DNA from: Candidatus Hydrogenedentota bacterium
GTDB taxonomy: Bacteria > Spirochaetota > Leptospiria > Turneriellales > J094
DNA: 14,109 nt
Assembly: GCA_003695005.1 (NCBI GenBank)
Contig: RFJE01000109.1
Span: 1 to 14,109 of the forward strand
Direction: 5' to 3'
The notes under the pieces were generated by a model. That model was not told where the DNA came from. It saw only the letters and a list, made by a program, of their open reading frames with translations, and ran no database searches. Positions 6,112 through 14,053 of the stretch are shown here, one piece after another. The stretch's first letter is position 1, and each line of letters begins with the position of its first letter. The position numbers were made by a program, and so were the translations under genes.

Positions 6112-8268
6112 ATGCGAGCTTCCACTTTATTTTTAGTGCTAGTGATTATGGCAGTTGTGTCGGCCATGCTTGCTAGCTTAATTGCCTTGTGGACTACACA
6201 GCAAAATTTTAATGTGGAATCCTTTTCTTTTTTAAAAGCAAGAATTTCAGCAAATTCGTACGCTTCTGCATTTTGGTACTATAAGCAGCTTGATTCAGAA
6301 GAAGAAATTCCTGCAACAGTAAAGGCATATTTTTTATGTCCTGTAAAAGAAAAAAAGAAAGAAAACAATGCAGAAGTAGGTAATGTATATTTTTTTACAT
6401 TTCAAGCGACATGCAATACAAGACTTGGACAAGTCTCTTACACAACACAGCTGGATTTTTTAAGCCAAAATTACTCTGCTTATTTAATATCTTCTTCGGG
6501 TGATTTACTTCTTGCAAGCCAATCTGGAATGACACGGTATTTTTTAGGGCCTATTTTTGCTGGCGGAAATTTAATCTTAAAAGATGGTGGAATGAATTTT
6601 TTTGTAAAACCGGAATGGGAATCTGCTGCCATTTTAACGGGCAAAGATATTCTTTTGCTCGATAAATGGAAAGAGTATCGCAATAAGCTGAGTGCCGATT
6701 TAAACAAGGATGAATTTTCCCTATCTGCAAAAGAAAAACGGCAAAGAGAAAAAGAAAAAGAACTGCTAAAGAAAGTATCGCGTTTAATTGAGCCAATTTA
6801 TATTGGTTTTTCTAATTTTAGAATTACCCCTGACTATCCATTACACCATACAAATATACGGGAAGTATTACCGGATCTGATAAAAAAAGTTAAAGCGGGA
6901 AACTATTCCGATTTATTGTCTTTACACCATTCTAAAGTTTATCGACTAAAAGAACCTATATTAGGCCCTATGATTGCAAAAGCAGAGCTAGAGGCCGATG
7001 AAAAGTATATTTTTACAAGCTTGCATTCCGAAGTAGCAAATGCAGTTCGCATTCCAAATGGTCACTTATTGGAAAAACGGCTTATTGGAATTGGTACAGG
7101 CAGTGAATTAAGCTTTCCCCTACCCTACGGTCATTCCCCCATCACTCGTGTTTTCTTAAAGCCTTTAGGCCAAAAGGAAAGAACAAAAAGATACCAAAAA
7201 GTTCATCCCGTTCATGATTTAGAAGGTGTGCTTGGCCGAGAATTTGTAATTCGGAAAAATTCACTTGTTTTTCTGAAGCCTTCTAAGAAAATACAGCTCG
7301 GACTCCCTTCCAATGCATTTGATATGTCTGGCCGAATCTTACTGCGCAGTGCGGATGGATCTGCTGTTTCTGCAGCTCGTTCATTAGAAAAGCTTTATTT
7401 TGAATACTTAGGTCATGCACGCGAATTAACGCCGGAAGATTTCCGTATTGATGATAGCACGGGGGAATTATTTTTACTGAACCCCGATATTCGATCTAAA
7501 GTTTGGGTGGAAGTAGGAACCACGGATGGTGTTCGGCGCATTTATTCCACGACTTTAAATTTTGGCGAAATCGTTTATTTAAATGGTAAAATCTCGGATG
7601 GCCGTGTGGTACCGGGAAATATAGTCTTTCCAAGCACGCCGCCTGCTGGCCAAAAAATTGAAGTGATGATTTTAAAACCAAAGCTATTTGCACAGAAACT
7701 TCCCCCTGAATTTGGTGTAGGAGTTTTTATTGATAAGGATATAAAAGCATTGGATCTAGATTTAAGCCGACTTTTTCCTATTCCGTCAGGTGGAATCATT
7801 GTTTCTCATGTACCCTTATTTGTACATGGTACACCGCCTCGTAGAATTAGCATTTTTAGTACAAAAGATGTATACGTTGGTGATATTAACCGCAATGAAG
7901 CCAATGCACATTTTGTACTAATTGCTACAAATGGCATGATTTGGGGACAGCGTTTTCGCAAAGCTATTGAGTTAAGAAGAGTCATTTTGCTTTCGGCAGC
8001 AGATGGCATTTTTTTAAATTTAACAGCAGATCCTTTTATTGCAAAACGGGACAAAGCAGAAAAATCTATTTTTGTCGGATCCTTGTATTTAGCAGGACGC
8101 TTAAAGAATTTATTTTATTATCCCGATTTAGCCATTAGCAAAGCTTATTACTATCATCCCGGTCGACAAGCCGACTTTAACTTTTTTTATGATGATGCCT
8201 TAGCAGAGCCTGAATTTTGGCCACTTTATATGCCTACTTCTATTCATTTACTCAGGCGTAGCTACTAA
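6112..8268 (+). CDS. Single-pass membrane protein with PilX-like N-terminus, function unknown
   Basis: A 718-residue protein I do not recognise as a named family. Residues 4-27 (STLFLVLVIMAVVSAML and on) form one hydrophobic helix after a very short basic N-terminus, with no lipobox or cleavage motif. This resembles the N-terminal helix of PilX/PulK-type minor pilus proteins, although the prepilin GFTLIE motif is absent. The remainder should lie outside the cytoplasm. Residues 185-224 are highly charged and probably helical. Gly-rich strand segments such as GPIFAGGNLIL (147-157), STKDVYVGDIN (about 583-593) and FVGSLYLAGRL (654-664) recall the strand-rich architecture of proteins of the DUF4900/PilX type. 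The only cysteines are C76 and C101. The start at 6112 has no ribosome binding site but sits just after a promoter-like sequence; the upstream frame stops at 6061. It follows the repeat lipoprotein by 87 bases, and nothing else in that gap looks like a terminator. A joint envelope role is an inference. Confidence 0.7.
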   Translation: MRASTLFLVLVIMAVVSAMLASLIALWTTQQNFNVESFSFLKARISANSYASAFWYYKQLDSEEEIPATVKAYFLCPVKEKKKENNAEVGNVYFFTFQATCNTRLGQVSYTTQLDFLSQNYSAYLISSSGDLLLASQSGMTRYFLGPIFAGGNLILKDGGMNFFVKPEWESAAILTGKDILLLDKWKEYRNKLSADLNKDEFSLSAKEKRQREKEKELLKKVSRLIEPIYIGFSNFRITPDYPLHHTNIREVLPDLIKKVKAGNYSDLLSLHHSKVYRLKEPILGPMIAKAELEADEKYIFTSLHSEVANAVRIPNGHLLEKRLIGIGTGSELSFPLPYGHSPITRVFLKPLGQKERTKRYQKVHPVHDLEGVLGREFVIRKNSLVFLKPSKKIQLGLPSNAFDMSGRILLRSADGSAVSAARSLEKLYFEYLGHARELTPEDFRIDDSTGELFLLNPDIRSKVWVEVGTTDGVRRIYSTTLNFGEIVYLNGKISDGRVVPGNIVFPSTPPAGQKIEVMILKPKLFAQKLPPEFGVGVFIDKDIKALDLDLSRLFPIPSGGIIVSHVPLFVHGTPPRRISIFSTKDVYVGDINRNEANAHFVLIATNGMIWGQRFRKAIELRRVILLSAADGIFLNLTADPFIAKRDKAEKSIFVGSLYLAGRLKNLFYYPDLAISKAYYYHPGRQADFNFFYDDALAEPEFWPLYMPTSIHLLRRSY

Positions 8269-8270
8269 GA

Positions 8271-8303
8271 GCATGTGTACCAACAGGAGGTTGGCGCACA
8301 AGC
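8271..8303. repeat. Hairpin downstream of the 718-residue membrane protein gene
   Basis: The arm 8271-8284 (GCATGTGTACCAAC) pairs with 8290-8303 (GTTGGCGCACAAGC) over 14 positions with two mismatches and one G-U pair. The loop is AGGAG. It starts two bases after the stop codon. No T run follows, so it is not a canonical terminator, but it may protect or end the plus-strand transcript. Confidence 0.55.
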
Positions 8304-8316
8304 GACTAAGGTGGTA

Positions 8317-8349
8317 AAATCAGCGATACGGCGAAACGCCATATCGCTG
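8317..8349 (-). terminator. Probable intrinsic terminator of argC and its operon
   Basis: CAGCGATA (8321-8328) and TATCGCTG (8342-8349) pair perfectly. Inside, after one mismatch, GGCG (8330-8333) pairs with CGCC (8337-8340) around the loop AAA. On the minus strand the stem is followed by ATTTTA, a short T tract, and it begins one base after the argC stop codon. The plus strand has no T tract here, so its main role is probably to terminate the minus-strand unit. Confidence 0.65.
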
Positions 8350-8350
8350 G

Positions 8351-9388
8351 TTATACATCGGGTACAAGTGCAAGGGTTTCTGGTAAACCATAGACCAAGT
8401 TAAAATTCTGGACTGCATTTCCCGCAGCCCCTTTTAACAAATTATCAATCACAGAAAAGAAAATTAATAAATGATGCTTTTTATCAAAATAAAAAGAAAG
8501 ATGAGCAAAATTCGTTCTAACCACATTTCGGATTTCAATTTTATTGGGATCCGGCTCGTAAACAATAAAAGGCTCCCTATCTGCAAATTCCTTCATCCCT
8601 TCTTGTAACTTCTTTTCTACAGATTCAGGAAAATGTTCTGCCACTACATAACTAGTAAGTAAAATTCCACGAAATAAAGGCAACAAATAAGGTGTAAAGC
8701 GAACCGGTGCCTTTACAGGCAAATGCGATTGCATTTCTACTTCATGCTGGTGCCTTTTTACTTTATACGCTCTAAAATTTTCATTCACCGTAGAAAACGT
8801 CAAACTATCTTTTTCGCTTCGGCCCCCTGCTCCAGAGGTACCGGATTTTCCTTCTGCAATCACCTGCTGAATTTGAACATTTTTTAAAACAGACTCTCCG
8901 GCAATAAAGGGTAAGATCATGGCCGTGGGATAGCATCCGGGGTTCGCTACAAGGTTTGCATCTTTAATTTTACCGCGGTTTTTTTCCGGCAGTCCATAAA
9001 CTGCCTCCGCAAGGAAGTCCTTAGCCGTGTGCTGAATCGAATAGTTTTCTTCAAAATCTTCTGCACTTAAACGAAAAGCGCCCGCAATATCTATCATTTT
9101 TACATTGGCTTGATCTGCAAGATAAGCAAATTGCATGGAAACTTTATCGGGCGTTGCCGTAAAAATAATATCTAAACCTTTTAAATCCTTTGATTCTTTA
9201 GGATGATCGATAAAAATCATTTCCTGAATTTTGGTACCATAAAATTCAGGAAATACCTCCGAAATTTTTTGACCCGCATACACAGACGAAGTCGCGCAAA
9301 CCACTTTTGCTTCGGGATGATAGGATAATATCTTTAATAATTCTTTACCTGTAAAGCCAGCGGCTCCAATTATGCCAATTTGAATCAT
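8351..9388 (-). CDS. argC: N-acetyl-gamma-glutamyl-phosphate reductase
   Basis: A 345-residue ArgC, the usual length. It performs the NADPH-dependent reduction of N-acetylglutamyl phosphate to N-acetylglutamate semialdehyde, the third step of arginine biosynthesis in the cytosol. The N-terminal dinucleotide-binding loop is GIIGAAGFTG (residues 5-14). The catalytic cysteine is C152 in ANPGCYPTA. The conserved EGKSGTSGAGG (179-189) and the histidine motif KRHQHEVEM (H213/H215, general acid-base region) are intact. The ATG (9388-9386) follows the stop codon of the upstream peptidase gene with no gap (TAAATG), and the Shine-Dalgarno-like GGGGAC lies within that gene's last codons. Translational coupling is therefore likely. 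No other arg genes are in the window, so the gene is outside a classic arg cluster here. Confidence 0.95.
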   Translation of the reverse strand: MIQIGIIGAAGFTGKELLKILSYHPEAKVVCATSSVYAGQKISEVFPEFYGTKIQEMIFIDHPKESKDLKGLDIIFTATPDKVSMQFAYLADQANVKMIDIAGAFRLSAEDFEENYSIQHTAKDFLAEAVYGLPEKNRGKIKDANLVANPGCYPTAMILPFIAGESVLKNVQIQQVIAEGKSGTSGAGGRSEKDSLTFSTVNENFRAYKVKRHQHEVEMQSHLPVKAPVRFTPYLLPLFRGILLTSYVVAEHFPESVEKKLQEGMKEFADREPFIVYEPDPNKIEIRNVVRTNFAHLSFYFDKKHHLLIFFSVIDNLLKGAAGNAVQNFNLVYGLPETLALVPDV

Positions 9389-10318
9389 TTAGTTTGTCCC
9401 CGTTGATTTTACATTTATATAATAACCTTTTCCGAATTGATTTTCAATGAACTTTACGCAAGCTGTTAAATCATGCGTGGCCATCGTAGAGTGAAACACC
9501 GATAAGACCAACTCTTGCAATTTTTGGTCATTCTCCAATGGGATTACATGCAAGCCTTTGCTCTTTGCCTCTTTAATATCAATGGGATGCGCATGGGTTA
9601 AATGATACTTAGCACTTCCAAGCCAATCAGCAATTTTTTTTGCTTTTGCATGCTTCTTTTCATCAGAAGCAAACATCCAACTCGATAGCCATTCCTCAAC
9701 CCGCTGTTTTGATAACTGAATTGTATTTTCACACATTTTTAAAAAACCCGGGGGATACTTATCAATTCGCTTAATCCAAAGAACAGCATCTTTAGGATTT
9801 TGCATGATCTCTTGTTTGGCCTGCTCGAATTCATCTAAAATAGATTGCGCGGGCGCGGTAAATGGTCCTGTTGGGGTATTAAATGTAATTTGTGGATCAA
9901 TAGGTCCAATGGCCGAGTGTTTTCCTAAAACAATTTCGTCACAAGCACAAGCAATCATAGTAGCTGCACTCATGGCATTTTGGGGAATAATAGCTCGAAT
10001 ATGCGAATATTTATTGCGCAAATACTTTACAATTTGTTCAGCCGCTTCTAAAGAACCACCTGGACTATGTAAAATTAAGTCTAATTTTTTCTTTTTTAAT
10101 CCTTCCAATGAGGCCATAAATCCCTGTATATCCTGGTTGGTAATGGATATAAAAACTGCGGGTACCCCCGGCTTAAAAGAAAGAAAAGCAGACGAGTACA
10201 ATATTACATCTCTGTTTGTATATTCAGAAAGCAGCTTTAAGTATGTACGTCGAACAGTATCACATGCTTTTGATTGTGCTTCAACTATCGTACGATAAAT
10301 TTGGTTTCTTGAAGGCAT
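9389..10318 (-). CDS. SDH_sah-family ClpP-class serine peptidase (SppA-related), cytosolic
   Basis: A 309-residue protein of the serine dehydrogenase proteinase family (SDH_sah, PF01972), related to SppA, NfeD peptidases and ClpP. The fold markers are visible: ILHSPGGSLEAAEQIVKYLR (82-101) forms the oxyanion-region strand-turn-helix. PQNAMSAATMIACACDEIVLG (112-132) carries the likely nucleophile S117, followed by KHSAIGPIDPQI (133-144). The catalytic base, a lysine in related peptidases, cannot be assigned with certainty. There is no signal peptide or membrane segment, so a cytosolic location is expected, unlike true signal-peptide peptidases. The start is supported by the family-typical beginning MPSRNQIYRTIVEAQ and the following RTYLKLLSEYTNRDVI. 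A 64-residue frame overlaps its 5' end by 34 bases and argC follows directly. Substrate unknown. Confidence 0.85.
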   Translation of the reverse strand: MPSRNQIYRTIVEAQSKACDTVRRTYLKLLSEYTNRDVILYSSAFLSFKPGVPAVFISITNQDIQGFMASLEGLKKKKLDLILHSPGGSLEAAEQIVKYLRNKYSHIRAIIPQNAMSAATMIACACDEIVLGKHSAIGPIDPQITFNTPTGPFTAPAQSILDEFEQAKQEIMQNPKDAVLWIKRIDKYPPGFLKMCENTIQLSKQRVEEWLSSWMFASDEKKHAKAKKIADWLGSAKYHLTHAHPIDIKEAKSKGLHVIPLENDQKLQELVLSVFHSTMATHDLTACVKFIENQFGKGYYINVKSTGTN

Positions 10319-10479
10319 GTTCCGGAATAGCTCTCTTCTATCTCGATTTTTGGAGGATTCTCTTTTTCTACCATTTTCATTACAAAATCAATATCTTTTA
10401 GGACTTCAGATGGAGTGTTCTGATAAATCATTTTTTGTAATTCAAGCAAATCTAAATCTAACGGACGTTTGTTTTCCAT
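10285..10479 (-). CDS. Small hypothetical protein (64 residues), overlapping the peptidase gene
   Basis: The frame begins with ATG (10479-10477) and ends at TAG (10287-10285), overlapping the start of the SDH_sah peptidase by 34 bases in a different frame. The protein (MENKRPLDLDLLELQKMIYQ and on) is acidic in the middle, probably helical, with no membrane segment and no recognised domain. The Shine-Dalgarno sequence is weak (GAGAAG about 9 bases upstream). The long overlap and the poor ribosome binding site of the peptidase gene suggest translational coupling. It could be a partner or regulator of the peptidase. A sequencing frameshift fusing the two is less likely, because the peptidase has a family-typical start of its own. 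Confidence 0.55.
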   Translation of the reverse strand: MENKRPLDLDLLELQKMIYQNTPSEVLKDIDFVMKMVEKENPPKIEIEESYSGTCLQETKFIVR

Positions 10480-10502
10480 AATTCAACTTCTCATAATGAA
10501 AC

Positions 10503-10520
10503 AAAAATACAAGTATTTTT
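10503..10520. promoter_or_regulatory. Perfect AT-rich palindrome before the small protein and peptidase genes
   Basis: AAAAATAC (10503-10510) and GTATTTTT (10513-10520) form a perfect 8+8 inverted repeat around AA. It lies 24 bases upstream of the 64-residue gene and 18 bases downstream of the cyclophilin stop codon. On the minus strand TTGAAA overlaps its left edge and could be a -35 element, although no convincing -10 follows at the right spacing. Operator, weak terminator of the sdh unit, or chance are all possible. Confidence 0.35.
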
Positions 10521-10538
10521 CAATTCCTAACTTAAGCA

Positions 10539-11369
10539 TTACTTTAGAAGCACAATTTCTTTGATGTAAACAGGTTTTTTAGGCTTATTTCTTTCGTCTT
10601 TGTCTACCGCAGCAATTTTTGCCGGAATGTCTTTTCCTTCCAATACTTTACCAAAAACTGTATGCTTGCCATTTAAGTAAAAATTATCTGTAATGTTAAT
10701 AAAAAATTGACTGCCATTTGTATTTGGTCCCGCATTTGCCATAGCTAATGTATATTTGCCTACGGGTACAGAAGGTAACTCATTTTGAAAGTTATAACCA
10801 TTGGCTGATAATAACTCTGCTACTGTCATATTTTTCATTTTATCTAATTCTTTCATTAAAATAGCACGTTTCGCATTTAAATCCTTTTGAGAATGAATGT
10901 TAAATTTCTTAAACAAATACTGCTGAATGTCTCGCTGGTAATATCGCATATTTTCGCCAAGGGTTTGCTTATCTAGCCCTAATGCTTTTGCACTAATTTC
11001 ATCTTCAAACCGATACCCTGGGCCTCCCGTGCCATCACCTTTAGGGTCGCCACCCTGTATCATAAAATTCGGAATCACCCTATGAAATGTAAGACCATTA
11101 TAAAAAGGCCTTTTTACTTTCTTACCTGTTTTCGGATCCACAAACTCTTTTTTACCGAGCGCTAAATCCAAGAAATTTTGCACGGTCTTAGGTGCAGCAT
11201 CGGCATAAAGCTCAATGACCATATCCCCCATCGAAGTTTTCATGAGGATAATTGGATTCTTTTCTGATCGGATTTCTTTTTTATACTTTTTCACAATATC
11301 AGCTTTTGAGGGGGTGCAGGCCAATAAAAATCCTAATGCGACTACAAAAGAGCGAGCTAAAATTTTCAC
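10539..11369 (-). CDS. Cyclophilin-type peptidyl-prolyl isomerase lipoprotein with a large insertion
   Basis: A 276-residue cyclophilin that catalyses cis-trans isomerisation of prolyl bonds. An N-terminal signal with lipobox FLLAC makes C18 the lipidated residue, so it acts in the periplasm or at a membrane surface. The core is intact: [20 protein letters not shown] (95-114, catalytic R97), PGYRFEDE (117-124), [16 protein letters not shown] (209-224) and HTVFG (236-240). The position of the cyclosporin-binding tryptophan is Y231. Residues about 125-202 are an insertion of roughly 75 residues, charged and probably helical, where typical bacterial cyclophilins have only a short loop. Translation starts with GTG (11369-11367), overlapping the sdhB stop as GTGA, so it is translated with the succinate dehydrogenase genes. 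A role in folding envelope proteins is likely; a specific link to the dehydrogenase is not shown. Confidence 0.9.
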   Translation of the reverse strand: MKILARSFVVALGFLLACTPSKADIVKKYKKEIRSEKNPIILMKTSMGDMVIELYADAAPKTVQNFLDLALGKKEFVDPKTGKKVKRPFYNGLTFHRVIPNFMIQGGDPKGDGTGGPGYRFEDEISAKALGLDKQTLGENMRYYQRDIQQYLFKKFNIHSQKDLNAKRAILMKELDKMKNMTVAELLSANGYNFQNELPSVPVGKYTLAMANAGPNTNGSQFFINITDNFYLNGKHTVFGKVLEGKDIPAKIAAVDKDERNKPKKPVYIKEIVLLK

Positions 11370-12118
11370 GAGACTTTTCCTTTGATACAGGCCTTTAAGT
11401 AGTCTCGTTGCAATCGGGCAATATGCTCAAGCGAAATTTCTTTAGGACATTCCGCAGAGCAAGCTCCTGTGTTTGTACAAGCTCCAAATTTTTCTTCGTC
11501 CATTTGTGCTACCATGGCTAACACTCGCTTATCTTTTTCCACCTGCCCTTGCGGCAATAAACTCAAGTGAGATACTTTTGCTGCCACAAAAAGCATAGCA
11601 GAGGCATTTTTACAAGCCGCCACACACGCACCGCAACCAATGCAAGTCGCTGCTTGGAAAGCTTCATCCGCAACAGGCTTTGGAATTAACGTAGCATTTG
11701 CATCAGGAACTCCCCCTGTATGCACAGAGACATATCCGCCTGCTTGTAGAATCCTATCAAACGCCGATCTATCCACAATTAAATCTTTAATGACAGGGAA
11801 CGCTTTTGCCCGCCAAGGCTCCACAACAATGGTATCTCCATCCTTAAACCTGCGCATGTGTAACTGACAGGTCGTTGTCCCTGGGTCTGGCCCATGGGGA
11901 CGCCCATTAATGACCATAGAGCACATTCCGCAAATACCTTCGCGACAATCATGATCAAAGGCAACAGGCTCTTCCCCTTCTTTCATAAGCTTTTCATTTA
12001 AAACATCGAGCATTTCTAAAAAAGACATATGCTCGTTTACATTATCTAGCTCATAGGTCTTAAATTCACCTTTGTCTTCCTGGTTTTTCTGTCTCCAAAT
12101 CTTTAATGTAATTTTCAT
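11366..12118 (-). CDS. sdhB: Succinate dehydrogenase / fumarate reductase iron-sulfur subunit
   Basis: A 250-residue iron-sulfur subunit that passes electrons from the flavoprotein to quinone at the inner membrane (TCA cycle and respiratory chain). Ligands of all three clusters are present. C58, C63, C66 and C84 hold the [2Fe-2S] centre ([10 protein letters not shown] and TTTCQLH). C159, C162, C165 and C169 ([11 protein letters not shown]), with C214, C220 and C224 ([11 protein letters not shown]), hold the [4Fe-4S] and [3Fe-4S] centres. The sequence style resembles the enzymes of Bacteroidetes and Leptospira (single b-type cytochrome subunit). The start is preceded by AGAGG eight bases upstream and lies 9 bases after sdhA. 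The stop overlaps the GTG start of the cyclophilin gene. The direction of the reaction in vivo cannot be decided from sequence. Confidence 0.95.
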   Translation of the reverse strand: MKITLKIWRQKNQEDKGEFKTYELDNVNEHMSFLEMLDVLNEKLMKEGEEPVAFDHDCREGICGMCSMVINGRPHGPDPGTTTCQLHMRRFKDGDTIVVEPWRAKAFPVIKDLIVDRSAFDRILQAGGYVSVHTGGVPDANATLIPKPVADEAFQAATCIGCGACVAACKNASAMLFVAAKVSHLSLLPQGQVEKDKRVLAMVAQMDEEKFGACTNTGACSAECPKEISLEHIARLQRDYLKACIKGKVS

Positions 12119-12127
12119 AGCAAACCT

Positions 12128-14044
12128 CTACTTATAACTTCTCGTTGTTAATTTTACGTTTTCAAATTGTAACTCTTCTTTGTGGCGCACAGGCTCTTGT
12201 CCTTCGCCTTTATACTCCCATGCTGCGACATGAGCAAATTCTTCGTCATTACGCTTTGCCTCATGGTCTTCTGTTTGGTACTCTACACGGAAATGGGCAC
12301 CACAGGATTCTTCCCTTTCTAGTGCATCTTTAGCAATTAATTCTGCTAATTCTAAAAAGTCGGCTACTCTGCCAGCTTTTTCTAAAGCTTGGTTTAAATC
12401 CTCATCCGATCCAACGACTTTTACATCTTTCCAAAATTCTTCTCGGACTTCTTTAATTTCCTCAATCGCAGAAAGTAAACCTTCTCGACTTCTTGCCATG
12501 CCAACTTTATCCCATAAGATTTTTCCTAATTTTCTATGGATTTCATCCACTGTTTTACTACCATTGATAGAAAGTAATTTTTTCTCAAAATCCTTGGCTT
12601 TTTGCTCTGCTTCTATAAATTCGGGCGAATCTTCCGAAGGAAGCTCATAAGGCTGACTTGCTAAATAATCGCCAATGGTATATGGTATAATAAAGTAACC
12701 ATCGGCAAGACCTTGCATTAAGGCACTTGCTCCTAACCGATTTGCTCCATGATCAGAGAAGTTACACTCCCCTAGAGCATACAGGCCAGGAATCGTTGTC
12801 ATTAAATTGTAATCCACCCAAAGACCACCCATGGTATAGTGTACAGCTGGATATATGCGCATAGGGGTTTCATAAGGATTGTCTCCGGTAATTTTCTCAT
12901 ACATTTGGAATAAGTTGCCGTATTTAGCCTCGACACCTTCTTTTCCTATACGCTTAATGGCATCTGCAAAATCTAAATACACAGCTTGTCCCGTAGGTCC
13001 TACACCATAACCGGCATCACACCTTTCCTTTGCTGCTCGTGAAGCCACATCTCGAGGAACTAAATTTCCAAAAGCCGGATATCTTCTTTCTAAATAATAA
13101 TCTCGTTCTTCCTCGGGAATTTCATTAGGAGGACGAATATCCCCTTTCTTTTTTGGCACCCATACGCGTCCATCATTACGAAGACTTTCGCTCATTAACG
13201 TAAGTTTAGACTGATAGTCTCCTGAAACTGGAATACAGGTTGGATGTATTTGCGTAAAACATGGATTGGCAAAAAAAGCTCCTTTTTTATACGCTCTCCA
13301 AATTGCGCTTGCATTAGAATTTTTAGCATTTGTCGAAAGGTAAAAGACATTCCCATAACCACCTGTTGCCAATACTACAGCATGTGCTACATGCCGACTA
13401 ATTTTGCCAGTGACTAAATCTCGCACAATCACACCTTTGGCATGTCCATTGATTACCACAATATCTAATATCTCGTGACGAGTGTATGACTTTACTTGCC
13501 CAAGGTGAATTTGTCGGTTTAACGCACCATATGCCCCAAGCAAAAGCTGCTGACCCGTTTGTCCTTTTGCATAAAAGGTACGAGAAACTTGTGCACCACC
13601 AAAAGACCGGTTATCTAAATATCCTGCATAATCTCGTGCAAAAGGCACACCTTGCGCTACACATTGGTCAATAATATTTACACTGACTTGTGCTAAGCGG
13701 TACACATTGGCTTCGCGAGAGCGATAGTCCCCACCTTTTATAGTGTCGTAAAAAAGACGCCAAATGGAATCTCCATCATTTGGATAGTTTTTAGCAGCGT
13801 TAATTCCACCTTGCGCAGCAATGGAATGTGCTCGTCGCGGGGAATCCTGAATACAAAAAGACTTAATGTTATAGCCAAGTTCCGCTAACGTAGCTGCTGC
13901 CGAAGAACCTGCAAGACCTGTACCAACCACAATGATATGATATTTTCGCTTATTCGCAGGATTGACTAACTTTAAGTTAAAACGATGTTTATCCCATTTT
14001 TCCTGAATTGGACCTTCTGGTATTTTGCTATCTAATTTCATCAT
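12128..14044 (-). CDS. sdhA: Succinate dehydrogenase / fumarate reductase flavoprotein subunit
   Basis: A 638-residue flavoprotein that oxidises succinate to fumarate (or the reverse). It contains the FAD-binding motif [12 protein letters not shown] (39-50) and the covalent-flavin histidine H73 in [11 protein letters not shown]. Active-site motifs include QIHPT (H267), LVPRDVASR (R331, R336), HYTMGG (H402) and [11 protein letters not shown] (432-442). Length and motifs match the long SdhA type found with a single cytochrome subunit. Two ATG codons stand in tandem (14044 and 14041). The Shine-Dalgarno sequence GAGAGGGA is only about 3 bases from the first and about 6 from the second, so initiation at the second (637 residues) may be preferred. 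sdhC ends 9 bases upstream and sdhB follows after 9 bases, so the three are one operon. Confidence 0.96.
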   Translation of the reverse strand: MMKLDSKIPEGPIQEKWDKHRFNLKLVNPANKRKYHIIVVGTGLAGSSAAATLAELGYNIKSFCIQDSPRRAHSIAAQGGINAAKNYPNDGDSIWRLFYDTIKGGDYRSREANVYRLAQVSVNIIDQCVAQGVPFARDYAGYLDNRSFGGAQVSRTFYAKGQTGQQLLLGAYGALNRQIHLGQVKSYTRHEILDIVVINGHAKGVIVRDLVTGKISRHVAHAVVLATGGYGNVFYLSTNAKNSNASAIWRAYKKGAFFANPCFTQIHPTCIPVSGDYQSKLTLMSESLRNDGRVWVPKKKGDIRPPNEIPEEERDYYLERRYPAFGNLVPRDVASRAAKERCDAGYGVGPTGQAVYLDFADAIKRIGKEGVEAKYGNLFQMYEKITGDNPYETPMRIYPAVHYTMGGLWVDYNLMTTIPGLYALGECNFSDHGANRLGASALMQGLADGYFIIPYTIGDYLASQPYELPSEDSPEFIEAEQKAKDFEKKLLSINGSKTVDEIHRKLGKILWDKVGMARSREGLLSAIEEIKEVREEFWKDVKVVGSDEDLNQALEKAGRVADFLELAELIAKDALEREESCGAHFRVEYQTEDHEAKRNDEEFAHVAAWEYKGEGQEPVRHKEELQFENVKLTTRSYK

Positions 14045-14053
14045 TTCCCTCTC

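Noticed and set aside
9804..10298. Plus-strand open frame of 164 codons antisense to the SDH_sah peptidase
   Set aside because: Mirror of a well-supported gene; the product has no family features and no ribosome binding site.
10285..10318. Frameshift joining the 64-residue frame and the SDH_sah peptidase into one broken gene
   Set aside because: The peptidase begins with its own family-typical N-terminus (MPSRNQI), so the upstream frame is not needed to complete it.
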